Source of the DNA: Hydractinia symbiolongicarpus
Lineage: Eukaryota; Cnidaria; Hydrozoa; Anthoathecata; Hydractiniidae
DNA: 64,000 nt
Assembly (NCBI RefSeq): GCF_029227915.1
Contig: NC_079880.1
Coordinates: 29,755,501-29,819,500, forward strand
Direction: 5' to 3'
The notes below the pieces were generated by a model. The model was given only the letters and a program-made list of their open reading frames with translations. It searched no databases and was not told where the DNA came from. The stretch's first letter is position 1; each line of letters opens with the position of its first letter. Both the position numbers and the translations under genes were made by a program. This document shows, piece by piece, positions 51,253 through 62,860 of this stretch.

Positions 51253-52468
51253 GTCTCGGGTTTTCGTTTGCCGGCGATTAAACCACTTTCATTAAGCGTC
51301 TCATCAAAAATGAAAACATTTCTGAAAACTACAAGTCTCATGCGTTGTAGTGGTGAAAAAATAATTTAAAAAATCGTTCGGGAAATGAGTTTACTCCCTG
51401 GGTACTTTCTTTGTATACTTTTGACTATGCGGGCCGAGTCCGGGATTTACGGGAAATCGCGGGTTTTCGTTCGCCGGCGATTAAACCACTTTCATTAAGC
51501 GTCTCATCAAAAATGAAAACATTTCTGAAAACTACAAGTCTTATGCGTTGTAGTGGTGAAAAAAGAATTTAAAAAATCGTTCTGGAAATGAGTTTACTCC
51601 CTGGTTACTTTCTTTGTATACATTAGACTACACGGGCCAAGCCTGGGATTCAGGGGAAATCGCTGGTTTTCGTTTGCTGGCGATTAAACCTCTTTCATTA
51701 AGCGTCTCATCAAAAATGAAAACATTTTTGAAAACTACAAAGATCATGCGTTTTAGTGGTGAAAAAATAATTTAAAAAATCGTGCGGAAAATGAGTTTAC
51801 TCCCTGGGTACTTTCTTTGTAAACATTTGACCATACGGGCCGAGTCCGGGATTTACGGGAAATCTCGGGTTTTCGTTTGCCGGCGATTAAACCACTTTCA
51901 TTAAGCGTCTCATCAAAAATGAAAACATTTCTGAAAACTACAAGTCTCATGCGTTGTAGTGGTGAAAAAATAATTTAAAAAATCGTTCGGGAAATGAGTT
52001 TACTCCCTGGGTACTTTCTTTGTATACTTTTGACTATACGGGCCGAGTCCGGGATTTACGGGAAATCGCGGGTTTTCGTTCGCCGGCGATTAAACCACTT
52101 TCATTAAGCGTCTCATCAAAAATGAAAACATTTCTGAAAACTACAAGTCTTATGCGTTGTAGTGGTGAAAAAAGAATTTAAAAAATCGTTCTGGAAATGA
52201 GTTTACTCCCTGGTTACTTTCTTTGTATACATTAGACTACACGGGCCAAGCCTGGGATTCAGGGGAAATCGCTGGTTTTCGTTTGCTGGCGATTAAACCT
52301 CTTTCATTAAGCGTCTCATCAAAAATGAAAACATTTTTGAAAACTACAAAGATCATGCGTTTTAGTGGTGAAAAAATAATTTAAAAAATCGTGCGGAAAA
52401 TGAGTTTACTCCCTGGGTACTTTCTTTGTAAACATTTGACCATACGGGCCGAGTCCGGGATTTACGGG
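51243..52468. repeat. Trimer tandem duplication (609 bp)
   Basis: About 51,243-51,859 is repeated at about 51,852-52,468. Markers lie exactly 609 bp apart: 'aaaagaattt' (51,561 and 52,170), 'tcgccggcga' (51,471 and 52,080) and the rare 'cgtgcggaaaatg' (51,781 and 52,390). The first copy carries a private 'ctatgcggg' change. The trimer joins material from two sub-families, 'gcgttgtagtgg' monomers and the 'cattagactacacgg' monomer. Confidence 0.88.
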
Positions 52469-55130
52469 AAATCGCGGGTTTTCGTTTGCCGGCGATTAAA
52501 CTTCTTTTATTCAGCGTCCCATCAAAAATGAAAAAATTTTTGAAGACTATAAGTCTCATGCGTTTTAGTGGTGAAAAATAATATAAAAAATCGTTCGGGA
52601 AATGAGTTTACTCCTTGGGTAATTTTTTTGTATACTTTTGACTATACGGGCCAATCCCGGGATTTACGGGAAGTCGCGGGTTTTCGTTTGCCGGCGATTA
52701 AACCACTTTCATTAAGCGTCTCATCAAAAATGAAAACATTTCTAAAAACTACAAGTCTCATGCGTTGTAGTGGTGAAAAAATAATTTAAAAAATCGTTCG
52801 GGAAATGAGTTTACTCCCTGGGTACTTTCTTTGTATACTTTTGACTATACGGGCCGAGTCCGGGATTTACGGGAAATCGCGGGTTTTCGTTTGCCGGCGA
52901 TTAAACCACTTTCATTAAGCGTCTCATCAAAAATGAAAACATTTCTGAAAACTACAAGTCTTATGCGTTGTAGTGGTGAAAAAATAATTTAAAAAATCGT
53001 TCGGGAAATGAGTTTACTCCCTGGGTACTTTCTTTGTATACTTTTGACTATACGGGCCGAGTCCGGGATTTACGGGAAATCGCGGTTTTCGTTTGCCGGC
53101 GATTAAACCACTTTCATTAAGCGTCTCATCAAAAATGAAAACATTTCTGAAAACTACAAGTCTCATGCGTTGTAGTGGTGAAAAAATAATTTAAAAAATC
53201 GTTCGGGAAATGAGTTTACTCCCTGGGTACTTTCTTTGTATACTTTTGACTATACGGGCCGAGTCCAGGATTTACGGGAAATCGCGTGTTTTCGTTTGCC
53301 GGCGATTAAACTTCTTTTATTCAGCGTCCCATCAAAAATGAAAACATTTTTGAAGACTATAAGTCTCATGCGTTTTAGTGGTGAAAAATAATATAAAAAA
53401 TCGTTCGGGAAATAAGTTTACTCCTTGATTAATTTTTTTGTATACTTTTGACTATACGGGCCAAGCCCAGGATTTACGGGAAATGGCGGGTTTTCGTTTG
53501 CCGGCGATTAAACTTCTTTTATTCAGTGTCTCATCAAAAATAAAAACATTTTTGAAAACTACAAGTCTCATGCGTTTTAGTGGTGAAAAGATAATTTAAA
53601 AAATCGTTTTGGAAATGAGTTTACTCACAGGGTACTTTCTTTGTATACATTCGACTATACGGGCCAATCCCGGGATTTACGGGAAGTCGCGGGTTTTCGT
53701 TTGCCGGCGATTAAACCACTTTCATTAAGCGTCTCATCAAAAATGAAAACATTTCTGAAAACTACAAGTCTCATGCGTTGTAGTGGTGAAAAAATAATTT
53801 AAAAAATCGTTCGGGAAATGAGTTTACTCCCTGGGTACTTTCTTTGTATACTTTTGACTATACGGGCCGAGTCCGGGATTTACGGGAAATCGCGGGTTTT
53901 CGTTTGCCGGCGATTAAACTTCTTTTATTCAGCGTCCCATCAAAAATGAAAACATTTTTGAAAACTACAAGTCTCATGCCAGGATTTACGGGAAATGGCG
54001 GGTTTTCGTTTGCCGGCGATTAAACTTCTTTTATTCAGTGTCTCATCAAAAATGAAAACATTTTTGAAAACTACAAGTCTCATGCGTTTTAGTGGTGAAA
54101 AGATAATTTAAAAAATCGTTTTGGAAATGAGTTTACTCACAGGGTACTTTCTTTGTATACATTCGACTATACGGGCCAATCCCGGGATTTACGGGAAGTC
54201 GCGGGTTTTCGTTTGCCGGCGAGTAAACCTCTTTCATTAAGCGTCTCATCAAAAATGAAAACATTTTTGAAAACTACAAGTCTCATGCGTTGTAGTGGTG
54301 AAAAAATAATTTAAAAAATCGTTCGGGAAATGAGTTTACTCCCTGGGTACTTTCTTTGTATACTTTTGACTATACGGGCCGAGTCCGGGATTTACGGGAA
54401 ATCGCGGGTTTTCGTTTGCCGGCGATTAAACTTCTTTTATTCAGCGTCCCATCAAAAAAGAAAACATTTTTGAAAACTACAAGTCTCATGCGTTTTAGTG
54501 GTGAAAAAATAATATAAAAAATCGTTCGGGAAATGATTTTACTCCCTGGGTAATTTTTTGTATACTTTTGACTATACGGGCCAAGCCTGGGATTTACGGG
54601 AAACCGCGGGTTTTCGTTTGCCGGCGATTAAACTTCTTTTATTCAGTGTCTCATCAAAAATGAAAACATTTTTGAAAACTACAAGTCTCATGCGTTTTAG
54701 TGGTGAAAAGTTAATTTAAAAAATCGTTTTGGAAATGAGTTTACTCACAGGGTACTTTCTTTGTATACATTCGACTATACGGATCAATCCCGGGATTTAC
54801 GGGAAGTCTCGGGTTTTCGTTTGCCGGCGATTAAACCACTTTCATTAAGCGTCTCATCAAAAATGAAAACATTTCTGAAAACTACAAGTCTCATGCGTTG
54901 TAGTGGTGAAAAAATAATTTAAAAAATCGTTCGGGAAATGAGTTTACTCCCTGGGTACTTTCTTTGTATACTTTTGACTATACGGGCCGAGTCCGGGATT
55001 TACGGGAAATCGCGGGTTTTCGTTCGCCGGCGATTAAACCACTTTCATTAAGCGTCTCATCAAAAATGAAAACATTTCTGAAAACTACAAGTCTTATGCG
55101 TTGTAGTGGTGAAAAAAGAATTTAAAAAAT
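52190..55130. repeat. Extended parallel of 49.1-51.6 kb
   Basis: Beyond the cassette, the following monomers also match in order. 'ggcgagtaaacctc' (about 50.69 and 54.22 kb), 'catcaaaaaagaaaac' (50,911 and 54,454), 'gggaaaccgcggg' (about 51.06 and 54.60 kb), 'gggaagtctcggg' (51.25 and 54.80 kb) and 'gttcgccggcg' (51.47 and 55.02 kb) recur in the same order. The offset grows to 3,543, showing extra monomers (about 53.67-53.98 kb) and a 98-bp loss in the right copy. The whole 49.1-55.1 kb stretch is therefore two related blocks with the 609-bp trimer duplication between them. Confidence 0.8.
53934..54038. other. Truncated 105-bp monomer (98-bp deletion)
   Basis: The distance between consecutive 'cgtc' landmarks falls to 105 bp. 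At about 53,978-53,980 'aagtctcatgc' runs directly into 'caggatttacggg', removing the A/T block, the 'ctccctgggtac' segment and the 'gactatacgggcc' motif. The join shows 2-3 bp of microhomology (GC/GCC). It is the largest internal deletion I found. Confidence 0.92.
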
Positions 55131-56659
55131 CGTTCGGGAAATGAGTTTACTCCCTGGGTACTTTCTTTGTATACTTTTGACTATACGGGCCGAGTCCGGG
55201 ATTTACGGGAAATCGCGGGTTTTCGTTTGCCGGCGATTAAACCACTTTCATTAAGCGTCTCATCAAAAATGAAAACATTTCTGAAAACTACAAGTCTCAT
55301 GCGTTGTAGTGGTGAAAAAATAATTTAAAAAATCGTTCGGGAAATGAGTTTACTCCCTGGGTACTTTCTTTGTATACTTTTGACTATACGGGCCGAGTCC
55401 GGGATTTACGGGAAATCGCGGGTTTTCGTTTGCCGGCGATTAAACCACTTTCATTGAGCGTCTCATCAAAAATGAAAACATTTCTGAAAAATACAAGTCT
55501 CATGCGTTGTAGTGGTGAAAAAATAATTTAAAAAATCGTTCGGGAAATGAGTTTACTCCCTGGGTACTTTCTTTGTATTTTTTTGACTATACGGGCCGAG
55601 TCCGGGATTTACGGGAAATCGCGGTTTTTCGTTTGCCGGCGATTAAACTTCTTTTATTCAGCGTCCCATCAAAAATGAAAACATTTTTGAAAACTACAAG
55701 TCTCATGCGTTTTAGTGGTGAAAAAATAATATAAAAAATCGTTCGGGAAATGAGTTTACTCCCTGGGTAATTTTTTGTATACTTTTGACTATACGGGCCA
55801 AGCCTGGGATTTACGGGAAATCGCGGGTTTTCGTTTGCCGGCGATTAAACTTCCTTTATTCAGTGTCTCATCAAAAATGAAAACATTTTTGAAAACTACA
55901 AGTCTCATGCGTTTTAGTGGTGAAAAGATAATTTAAAAAATCGTTTTGGAAATGAGTTTACTCACAGGTCACATTCTTTGTATACATTCGACTATACGGG
56001 GCAATCCCGGGATTTACGGGAGGTCACGGGTTTTCGTTTGCCGGCGATTAAACCACTTTCATTAAGCGTCCCATCAAAAATGAAAACATTTCTGAAAACT
56101 ACAAGTCTCATGCGTTGTAGTGGTGAAAAAATAATTTAAAAAATCGTTCGGGAAATGATTTTACTCCCTGGGTACTTTCTTTGTATACTTTTGACTATAC
56201 GGGCCGAGTCCGGGATTTACGGGAAATCGCGGGTTTTCGTTTGCAGGCAATTAAACTTCTTTTATTCAGCGTCCCATCAAAAATGAAAAAATTTTTAAAA
56301 ACTACAAGTCTCATGCGTTGTAGTGGTGAAAAAATAATTTAAAAAATCGTTCCGGAAATGAGTTTACTCCCTGGGTACTTTCCTTGTATACTTTTGACTA
56401 TATGGGCCGAGTCCGGGATTTACGGGAAATCGCGGGTTTTCGTTTGCCGGCAATTAAACTTCTTTTATTCAGCGTCTCATCAAAAATGAAAACATTTCTG
56501 AAAACTACAAGTTTCATGCGTTGTAGTGGTGAAAAAATAATTTAAAAAATCGTTCCGGAAATGAGTTTACTCCCTGGGTACTTTCTTTGTATACTTTTGA
56601 CTATATGGGCCGAGTCCGGGATTTACGGGAAATCGCGGGTTTTCGTTTGCCGGCGATTA

Positions 56660-57820
56660 AAATTCTTTTATTCAGCGTCTCATCAAAAACGAAAACATTT
56701 TAAAAACTACAAGTCTTATGCGTTTCAGTGGTGAAAAAATAATTTAAAAAATCGTTCTGGAAGTGAGTTTACTCACAGGGTACTTTCTTTGTATACATTC
56801 GACTATACGGACCAACCCGGGATTTACGGGAAATCGCGGGTTTTCGTTTGCCAGCGATTAAACCTCTTTCATTATGCGTCTCATCAAAAATGAAAACATT
56901 TCTGAAAACTACAAGTCTCATGCGTTGTAGTGGTGAAAAAATAATTTAAAAAATTGTTCCGGAAATGAGTTAAATAAAGAGAAAATCAAAAAAAAAAAAA
57001 TCAAGTTTACTCCCTGGGTACTTTCCTTGTATACTTTTGACTATATGGGCCGAGTCCGGGATTTACGGGAAATCGCGGGTTTTCGTTTGCCGGCGATTAA
57101 ACTTCTTTTATTCAGCGTCTCATCAAAAATGAAAACATTTTAAAAACTACAAGTCTTATGCGTTTTAGTGGTGAAAAGATAATTTAAAAAATCGTTTTGG
57201 AAATGAGTTTACTCACAGGGTACTTTCTTTGTATACATTCAACTATACGGGCCAAGCCCGGGATTTACGGGAAATCGCGGGTTTTCGTTTGCCGGCGATT
57301 AAAATTCTTTTATTCAGCGTCTCATCAAAAACGAAAACATTTTAAAAACTACAAGTCTTATGCGTTTCAGTGGTGAAAAAATAATTTAAAAAATCGTTCT
57401 GGAAGTGAGTTTACTCCCTGGGTACTTTCCTTGTATACTTTTGACTATATGGGCCGAGTCCGGGATTTACGGGAAATCGCGGGTTTTCGTTTGCCGGCGA
57501 TTAAACTTCTTTTATTCAGCGTCTCATCAAAAATGAAAACATTTTAAAAACTACAAGTCTTATGCGTTTTAGTGGTGAAAAGATAATTTAAAAAATCGTT
57601 TTGGAAATGAGTTTACTCACAGGGTACTTTCTTTGTATACATTCGACTATACGGGCCAAGCCCGGGATTTACGGGAAATCGCGGGTTTTCGTTTACCGGC
57701 GATTAAACCACTTTCATTAAGCGTCTCATCAAAAATGAAAACATTTCTGAAAACTACAAGTCTCATGCGTTGTAGTGGTGAAAAAATAATTTAAAAAATC
57801 GTTCCGGAAATGAGTTTACT
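56660..57820. repeat. Dimer repeats around the insertion
   Basis: Two-monomer units alternate here. About 57,010-57,290 recurs at about 57,414-57,694 (offset 404, two monomers of about 202 bp each, shortened to 'cattttaaaaac'). 'gattaaaattctttt' with 'caaaaacgaaaac' occurs near 56.67 and 57.31 kb. Copies carry 'ctttccttgtatac' and 'gactatatgggccgagtcc'. The copies flanking the insertion lack it. Confidence 0.75.
56971..57006 (+). other. 36-bp non-satellite insertion with AATAAA and A13
   Basis: The normal text 'ggaaatgagtttactccc' is split after 'gagt'. The landmark spacing is 239 bp (203 + 36), so this is a pure insertion. It contains AATAAA (56,973-56,978), a short 'gagaaaatc' stretch, an uninterrupted run of 13 A (56,988-57,000), 'tca', and a final AGT that repeats the AGT before the insertion. 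The arrangement resembles the 3' end of a retroposed transcript with a very short target duplication. It could equally be filler DNA from break repair. It is the only clearly non-monomer DNA in the window. Confidence 0.85.
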
Positions 57821-60800
57821 CCCTGGATACTTTCTTTGTATACTTTTGACTATATGGGACGAGTCCGGGATTTACGGGAAATCGCGGGTTTTCGTTTGCC
57901 GGCGATTAAAATTCTTTTATTCAGCGTCTCATCAAAAATGAAAACATTTTTGAAAACTACAAGTCTCATGCGTTTTAGTGGTGAAAAAAAAACTTAAAAA
58001 TTCGTTCTGGAAATGAGTTTACTCCCTGGGTACTTTCGTTGTATACATTCGACTACACGGGCCAAGCCTGGGATTTAGGGGAAATCGCTGGTTTTCGTTT
58101 GCCGGCGATTAAACCTCTTTCATTAAGCGTCTCATCAAAAATGAAAACATTTTTGAAAACTACAAAGCTCATGCGTTTTAGTGGTGAAAAAATAATTTAA
58201 AAATTCGTTCGGAAAATGAGTTTAATCCCTGGGTACTTTCTTTGTATACTTTTGACCATACGGGCCGAGTCCGGGATTTACGGGAAATCGCGGGTTTTCG
58301 TTTGCCGGCGATTAAAATTCTTTTATTCAGCGTCCCAACAAAAATGAAAACATTTTTGAAAACTACAAGTCTCATGCGTTTTAGTGGTGAAAAAATAATA
58401 TAAAAAATCGTTCGAGAAATGAATTTACTCCCTGGGTAATTTTTTTGTATACTTTTGACTACACGAGCCAAGCCCGGGATTTACGGGAAATGGCGGGTTT
58501 TCGTTTGCCGGCGATTAAACTTCTTTTATTCAGTGTCTCATCAAAAATGAAAACATTTTTGAAAACTACAAGTCTCATGCGTTTTAGTGGTGAAAAGATA
58601 ATTTAAAAAATCGTTTTGGAAATGAGTTTACTCAAGGGTACTTTCTTTGTATACATTTGACTATACGGGCCAAGCCCGGGATTTACGGGAAGTCGCGGGT
58701 TTTCGTTTGCCGGCGATTAAACCACTTTCATCAAGCGTCTCATCAAAAATGAAATCATTTCTGAAAACTACAAGTCTCATGCGTTTTAGTGGTGAAAAAA
58801 TAATTTAAAAAATCGTTCGGGAAATGAGTTTTCTCCCTGGGTACTTTCTTTGTATACTTTTGACTATACGGGCCGAGTCCGGGATTTACGGGAAATCGCG
58901 GGTTTTCGTTCGCCGGCGATTAAACTTCTTTTATTCAGCGTCTCATCAAAAATAAAAACATTTTTGAAAACTACAAGTCTTATGCGTTTTAGTGGTGAAA
59001 AAATAATTTAAAAATTCGTTCTGGAAATGAGTTTACTCACAGGGTACTTTCTTTGTATACATTCGACTATACGGGCAAAGCCTGGGATTTACGGGAAATC
59101 GCGGGTTTTCGTTTGCCGGCGATTAAACTTCTTTTATTCAGTGTCTCATCAAAAATGAAAACATTTTTGTAAACTACAAGTCTCATGCGTTTTAGTGGTG
59201 AAAAGATAATTTAAAAAATCGTTTTGAAATGAGTTTACTCACAGGGTACTTTCTTTGTATACATTCGTCTATACGGGCCAAGCCCGGGATTTACGGGAAA
59301 TCGCGGGTTTTCGTTTGCCGGCGATTAAACCACTTTCATTAGGCGTCTCATCAAAAATGAAAACACTTCTGAAAACTACAAGTCTCATGCGTTGTAGTGG
59401 TGAAAAAATAATTTAAAAAATCGTTCGGGAAATGAGTTTACTCCCTGGGTACTTTCTTTGTATACTTTTGACTATACGGGCCGAGTCCGGGATTTACGGG
59501 AAATCGCGGGTTTTCGTTTGCCGGCGATTAAACTTCTTTTATTCAGCGTCCCATCAAAAATGAAAACATTTTGAAAACTACAAGTCTTATGCGTTTTAGT
59601 GGTGAAAAAATAATTTAAAAAATCGTTTTGGAAATGAGTTTACTCACAGGGTACTTTCTTTGTATACATTCGACTATACGGGCCAATCCCGGGATTTACG
59701 GGAAGTCGCGGGTTTTCGTTTGCCGGCGATTAAACCACTTTCATCAAGCGTCTCATCAAAAATGAAAACATTTCTGAAAACTACAAGTCTCATGCGTTTT
59801 AGTGGTGAAAAAATAATTTAAAAAATCGTTCGGGAAAAGAGTTTTCTCCCTGGGTACTTTCTTTATATACTTTTGACTATACGGGTCGAGTCCGGGATTT
59901 ACAGGAAATCGCGGGTTTTCGTTCGGCGGCGATTAAACTTCTTTTATTCAGCGTCTCATCAAAAATAAAAACATTTTTGAAAACTACAAGTCTTATGCGT
60001 TTAAGTGGTGAAAAAATAATTTAAAAATTCGTTCGGGAAATGAGTTTACTCCCTGGGTACTTTCTTTGTTTACTTTTGACTATACGGGCCGAGTCCGGGA
60101 TTTACGGGAAATCGCGGGTTTTCGTTTGCCGGCGATTAAACTTCTTTTATTCAGCGTCTCATTAAAAATGAAAACATTATTAAAAACTGCAAGTCTCATG
60201 GGCTTTAGTGGTGAAATAATAATTTAAAAAATCGTTCGGGAAATGAGTTTACTCCCTGGGTAATTTCTTTGTATACTTTTGACTATACGGGCCGAGTCCG
60301 GGATTTACGGGAAATCGAGGGTTTTCGTTTGCCGGCGATTAAACTTCTTTTATTCAGCGTCCCAACGAAAATGAAAACATTTTGGAAAACTACAAGTCTC
60401 ATGCGTTTTAGTGGTGAAAAAATAATCTAAAAAATCGTTCGGGAAATGAGTTTACTCCCTGGGTAATTTTTTTGTATACTTTTCACTATACGAGCCAAGC
60501 CCGGGATTTACGGGAAATGGCGGGTTTTCGTTTGCCGGCGATTAAACTTCTTTTATTCAGTGTCTCATCAAAAATGAAAACATTTTTGCAAACTACAAGT
60601 CTCATGCGTTTTAGTGGTGAAAAAATAATTTAAAAAATCGTTCGGGAAATGAGTTTTCTCCCTGGGTACTTTCTTTGTATACTTTTGACTATACGGGCCG
60701 AGTCCGGGATTTACGGGAAAGCGCGGGTTTTCGTTCGCCGGCGATTAAACTTCTTTTATTCAGCGTCCCATCAAAAATGAAAACATTTTTGAAAACTACA

Positions 60801-60966
60801 AGTCTCATGCGTTTTAGTGGTGAAAAAATAATATAAAAAATCGTTCGGGAAATGAGTTTACTCCTTGGGTAATTTTTTGTATACTTTTGACTATACGGGC
60901 CAAACCTGGGATTTACGGGAAATGGCGGGTTTTCGTTTGCCGGCGATTTAACTTCTTTTATTCAGT

Positions 60967-61148
60967 GTCTCATCAAAAATGAGTCTCATGCGTTTTAGTG
61001 GTGAAAAGATAATTTAAAAAATAGTTTTGGAAATGAGTTTAATCACAGGGTACTTTCTTTGTATACATTCGACTACACGGGCCAAGCCTGGGATTTAGGG
61101 GATATCGCTGGTTTTCGTTTGCCGGCGATTAAACCTCTTTCATTAAGC
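60967..61148. other. 182-bp monomer with a 21-bp deletion
   Basis: At about 60,982 'catcaaaaatga' is joined directly to 'gtctcatgcg', removing 'aaacatttttgaaaactacaa'-type sequence (21 bp). The landmark spacing is 182 bp. The same monomer has a private 'aaaaaatagttttgg' and 'agtttaatcacagg'. Confidence 0.88.
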
Positions 61149-62099
61149 GTCTCATCAAAAATGAAAACATTTTTGAAAACTACAAGTCTTATGCGTTTTA
61201 GTGGTGAAAAAATAATTTAAAAAATCGTTCTGGAAGTGAGTTTACTCACAGGGTACTTTCTTTGTATACATTCGACTATACGGGCCAAGCCCGGGATTTA
61301 CGGGAAATCGCGGGTTTTCGTTTGCTGGCGATTAAACCTCTTTCATTAAGCGTCTCATCAAAAATGAAAACATTTCTGAAAACTACAAGTCTCATGCGTT
61401 GTAGTGGTGAAAAAATAATTTAAAAAATCGTTCGGGAAATGAGTTTACTCCCTGGGTACTTTCTTTGTATACTTTTGACTATACGGGCCGAGTCCGGGAT
61501 TTACGGGAAGTCGCGGGTTTTCGTTTGCCGGCGATTAAACTTCTTTTATTCAGCGTCTCATCAAAAATGAGAACATTTTTAAAAACTACAAGTCTCATGG
61601 GCTTTAGTGGTGAAATAATAATTTAAAAAATCGTTCGGGAAATGAGTTTACACCCTGGGTACTTTCTTTGTATGCTTTTGACTATACGGGCCGAGTCCAG
61701 GATTTTCGGGAAATCGCAGGTTTTCGTTTGCCGGCGATTAAACTTTTTTTATTCAGCGTCTCATCAAAAATGAAAACATTTTTGAAAACTATAAGTCTCA
61801 TCCGTTTTAGTGGTGAAAAAATAATTTAAAAATCGTTCGGGAAATGAGTTTACTCCCTGGGTACTTTCTTTGTATACTTTTGACTATACGGGCCGAGTCC
61901 GGGATTTACGTGAAATCGCGGGTTTTCGTTTCCGGCGATTAAACTTCTTTTATTCAGCGTCTCATTAAAAATGAAAACATTTTTGAAAACTACAAGTCTC
62001 ATGCGTTTTAGTGGTGAAAAAAAAATTTAAAAAATCGTTCTGGAAATGAGTTTACTCCCTGGGTACTTTCGTTGTATACATTCGACTACACGGGCCAAG

Positions 62100-62860
62100 C
62101 CTGGGATTTAGGGGAAATCGCTGGTTTTCGTTTGCCGGCGATTAAACTTCTTTTATTCAGCGTCTCATCAAAAATGAAAACATTTTCAAAAACTACAAGT
62201 CTCATGGGCTTTAGTGGTGAAATAATAATTTAAAAAATCGTTCGGGAAATGAGTTTACACCCTGGGTACTTTCTTTGTATGCTTTTGACTATACGGGCCG
62301 AGTCCAGGATTTTCGGGAAATCGCAGGTTTTCGTTTGCCGGCGATTAAACTTCTTTTATCCAGCGTCTCATCAAAAATGAAAATTTTTTTGAAAACTACA
62401 AGTCTCATGCGTTTTAGTGGTGAAAAAATAATTAAAAAATCGTTCTGGAAATGAGTTTACTCCCTGGGTACTTTCTTTGTATACTTTTGACTATACGGGC
62501 CGAGTCCGGGATTTACGGGAAGTCGCGGGTTTTCGTTTGCCGGCGATTAAACTTCTTTTATTCAGCGTCTCATCAAAAATGAAAACATTTTCAAAAACTA
62601 CAAGTCTCATGGGCTTTAGTGGTGAAATAATAATTTAAAAAATCGTTCGGGAAATAAGTTTACACCCTGGGTACTTTCTTTGTATGCTTTTGACTATACG
62701 GGCCGAGTCCAGGATTTTCGGGAAATCGCAGGTTTTCGTTTGCCGGCGATTAAACTTCTTTTATCCAGCGTCTCATCAAAAATGAAAATTTTTTTGAAAA
62801 CTACAAGTCTCATGCGTTTTAGTGGTGAAAAAATAATTTAAAAATCGTTCGGGAAATGAG
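62100..62860. repeat. Dimer tandem duplication (405 bp)
   Basis: About 62,140-62,445 recurs at about 62,545-62,850. Shared private markers are 'cattttcaaaaactac' (62,181 and 62,586), 'gtatgcttttgac' and 'cttttatccagcg' (about 62,355 and 62,760). The unit contains the 'catgggctttagtggtg' variant typical of domain 1. A one-base shortening lies in the A-run, giving 405 instead of 406 bp. Confidence 0.82.

Larger units (their letters stand above)
49120..53650. repeat. Third copy of the end of the giant repeat (15-mer offset)
   Basis: The cassette seen at about 44,460-45,965 and 49,120-50,626 occurs again at about 52,151-53,650. The offset from the second copy is 3,031 bp (15 monomers minus 14 bases). 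Shared markers in order are 'cattagactacacggg', 'gtttgctggcg', 'ctacaaagatcatgcg', 'atgaaaaaatttttgaagac', 'aacatttctaaaaac', 'atcgcggttttcg', 'cgagtccaggatttacg' and 'gggaaataagtttactcc'. The third copy has private changes 'cgtgcgg' (52,390) and 'ccttgattaattt' (about 53,421). Confidence 0.88.
30500..56100. repeat. Array domain 3 (right-centre), variant-defined
   Basis: This domain is dominated by monomers with 'ccactttcattaagcgtc' plus 'aacatttctgaaaactac' plus 'gcgttgtagtgg' or 'gcgttctagtgg' (the latter at about 31.3-39.0 kb), and by short-spacer copies with 'ccttgggtaattttttt'. The 'gggctttagtgg' and 'aagtttgaagac' variants of domain 1 are absent. Higher-order repeats of 3, 5, 6, 11, 20 and 23/26 monomers lie here, and they look younger (closer copies) than most in domain 1. 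Edges are approximate. Confidence 0.7.

Noticed and set aside
56988-57000. Full retrotransposon or SINE at the A13 run
   Set aside because: Only 36 bp are inserted. There is no body, no internal promoter boxes and no target duplication longer than AGT, so only a resemblance to a 3' end can be claimed.
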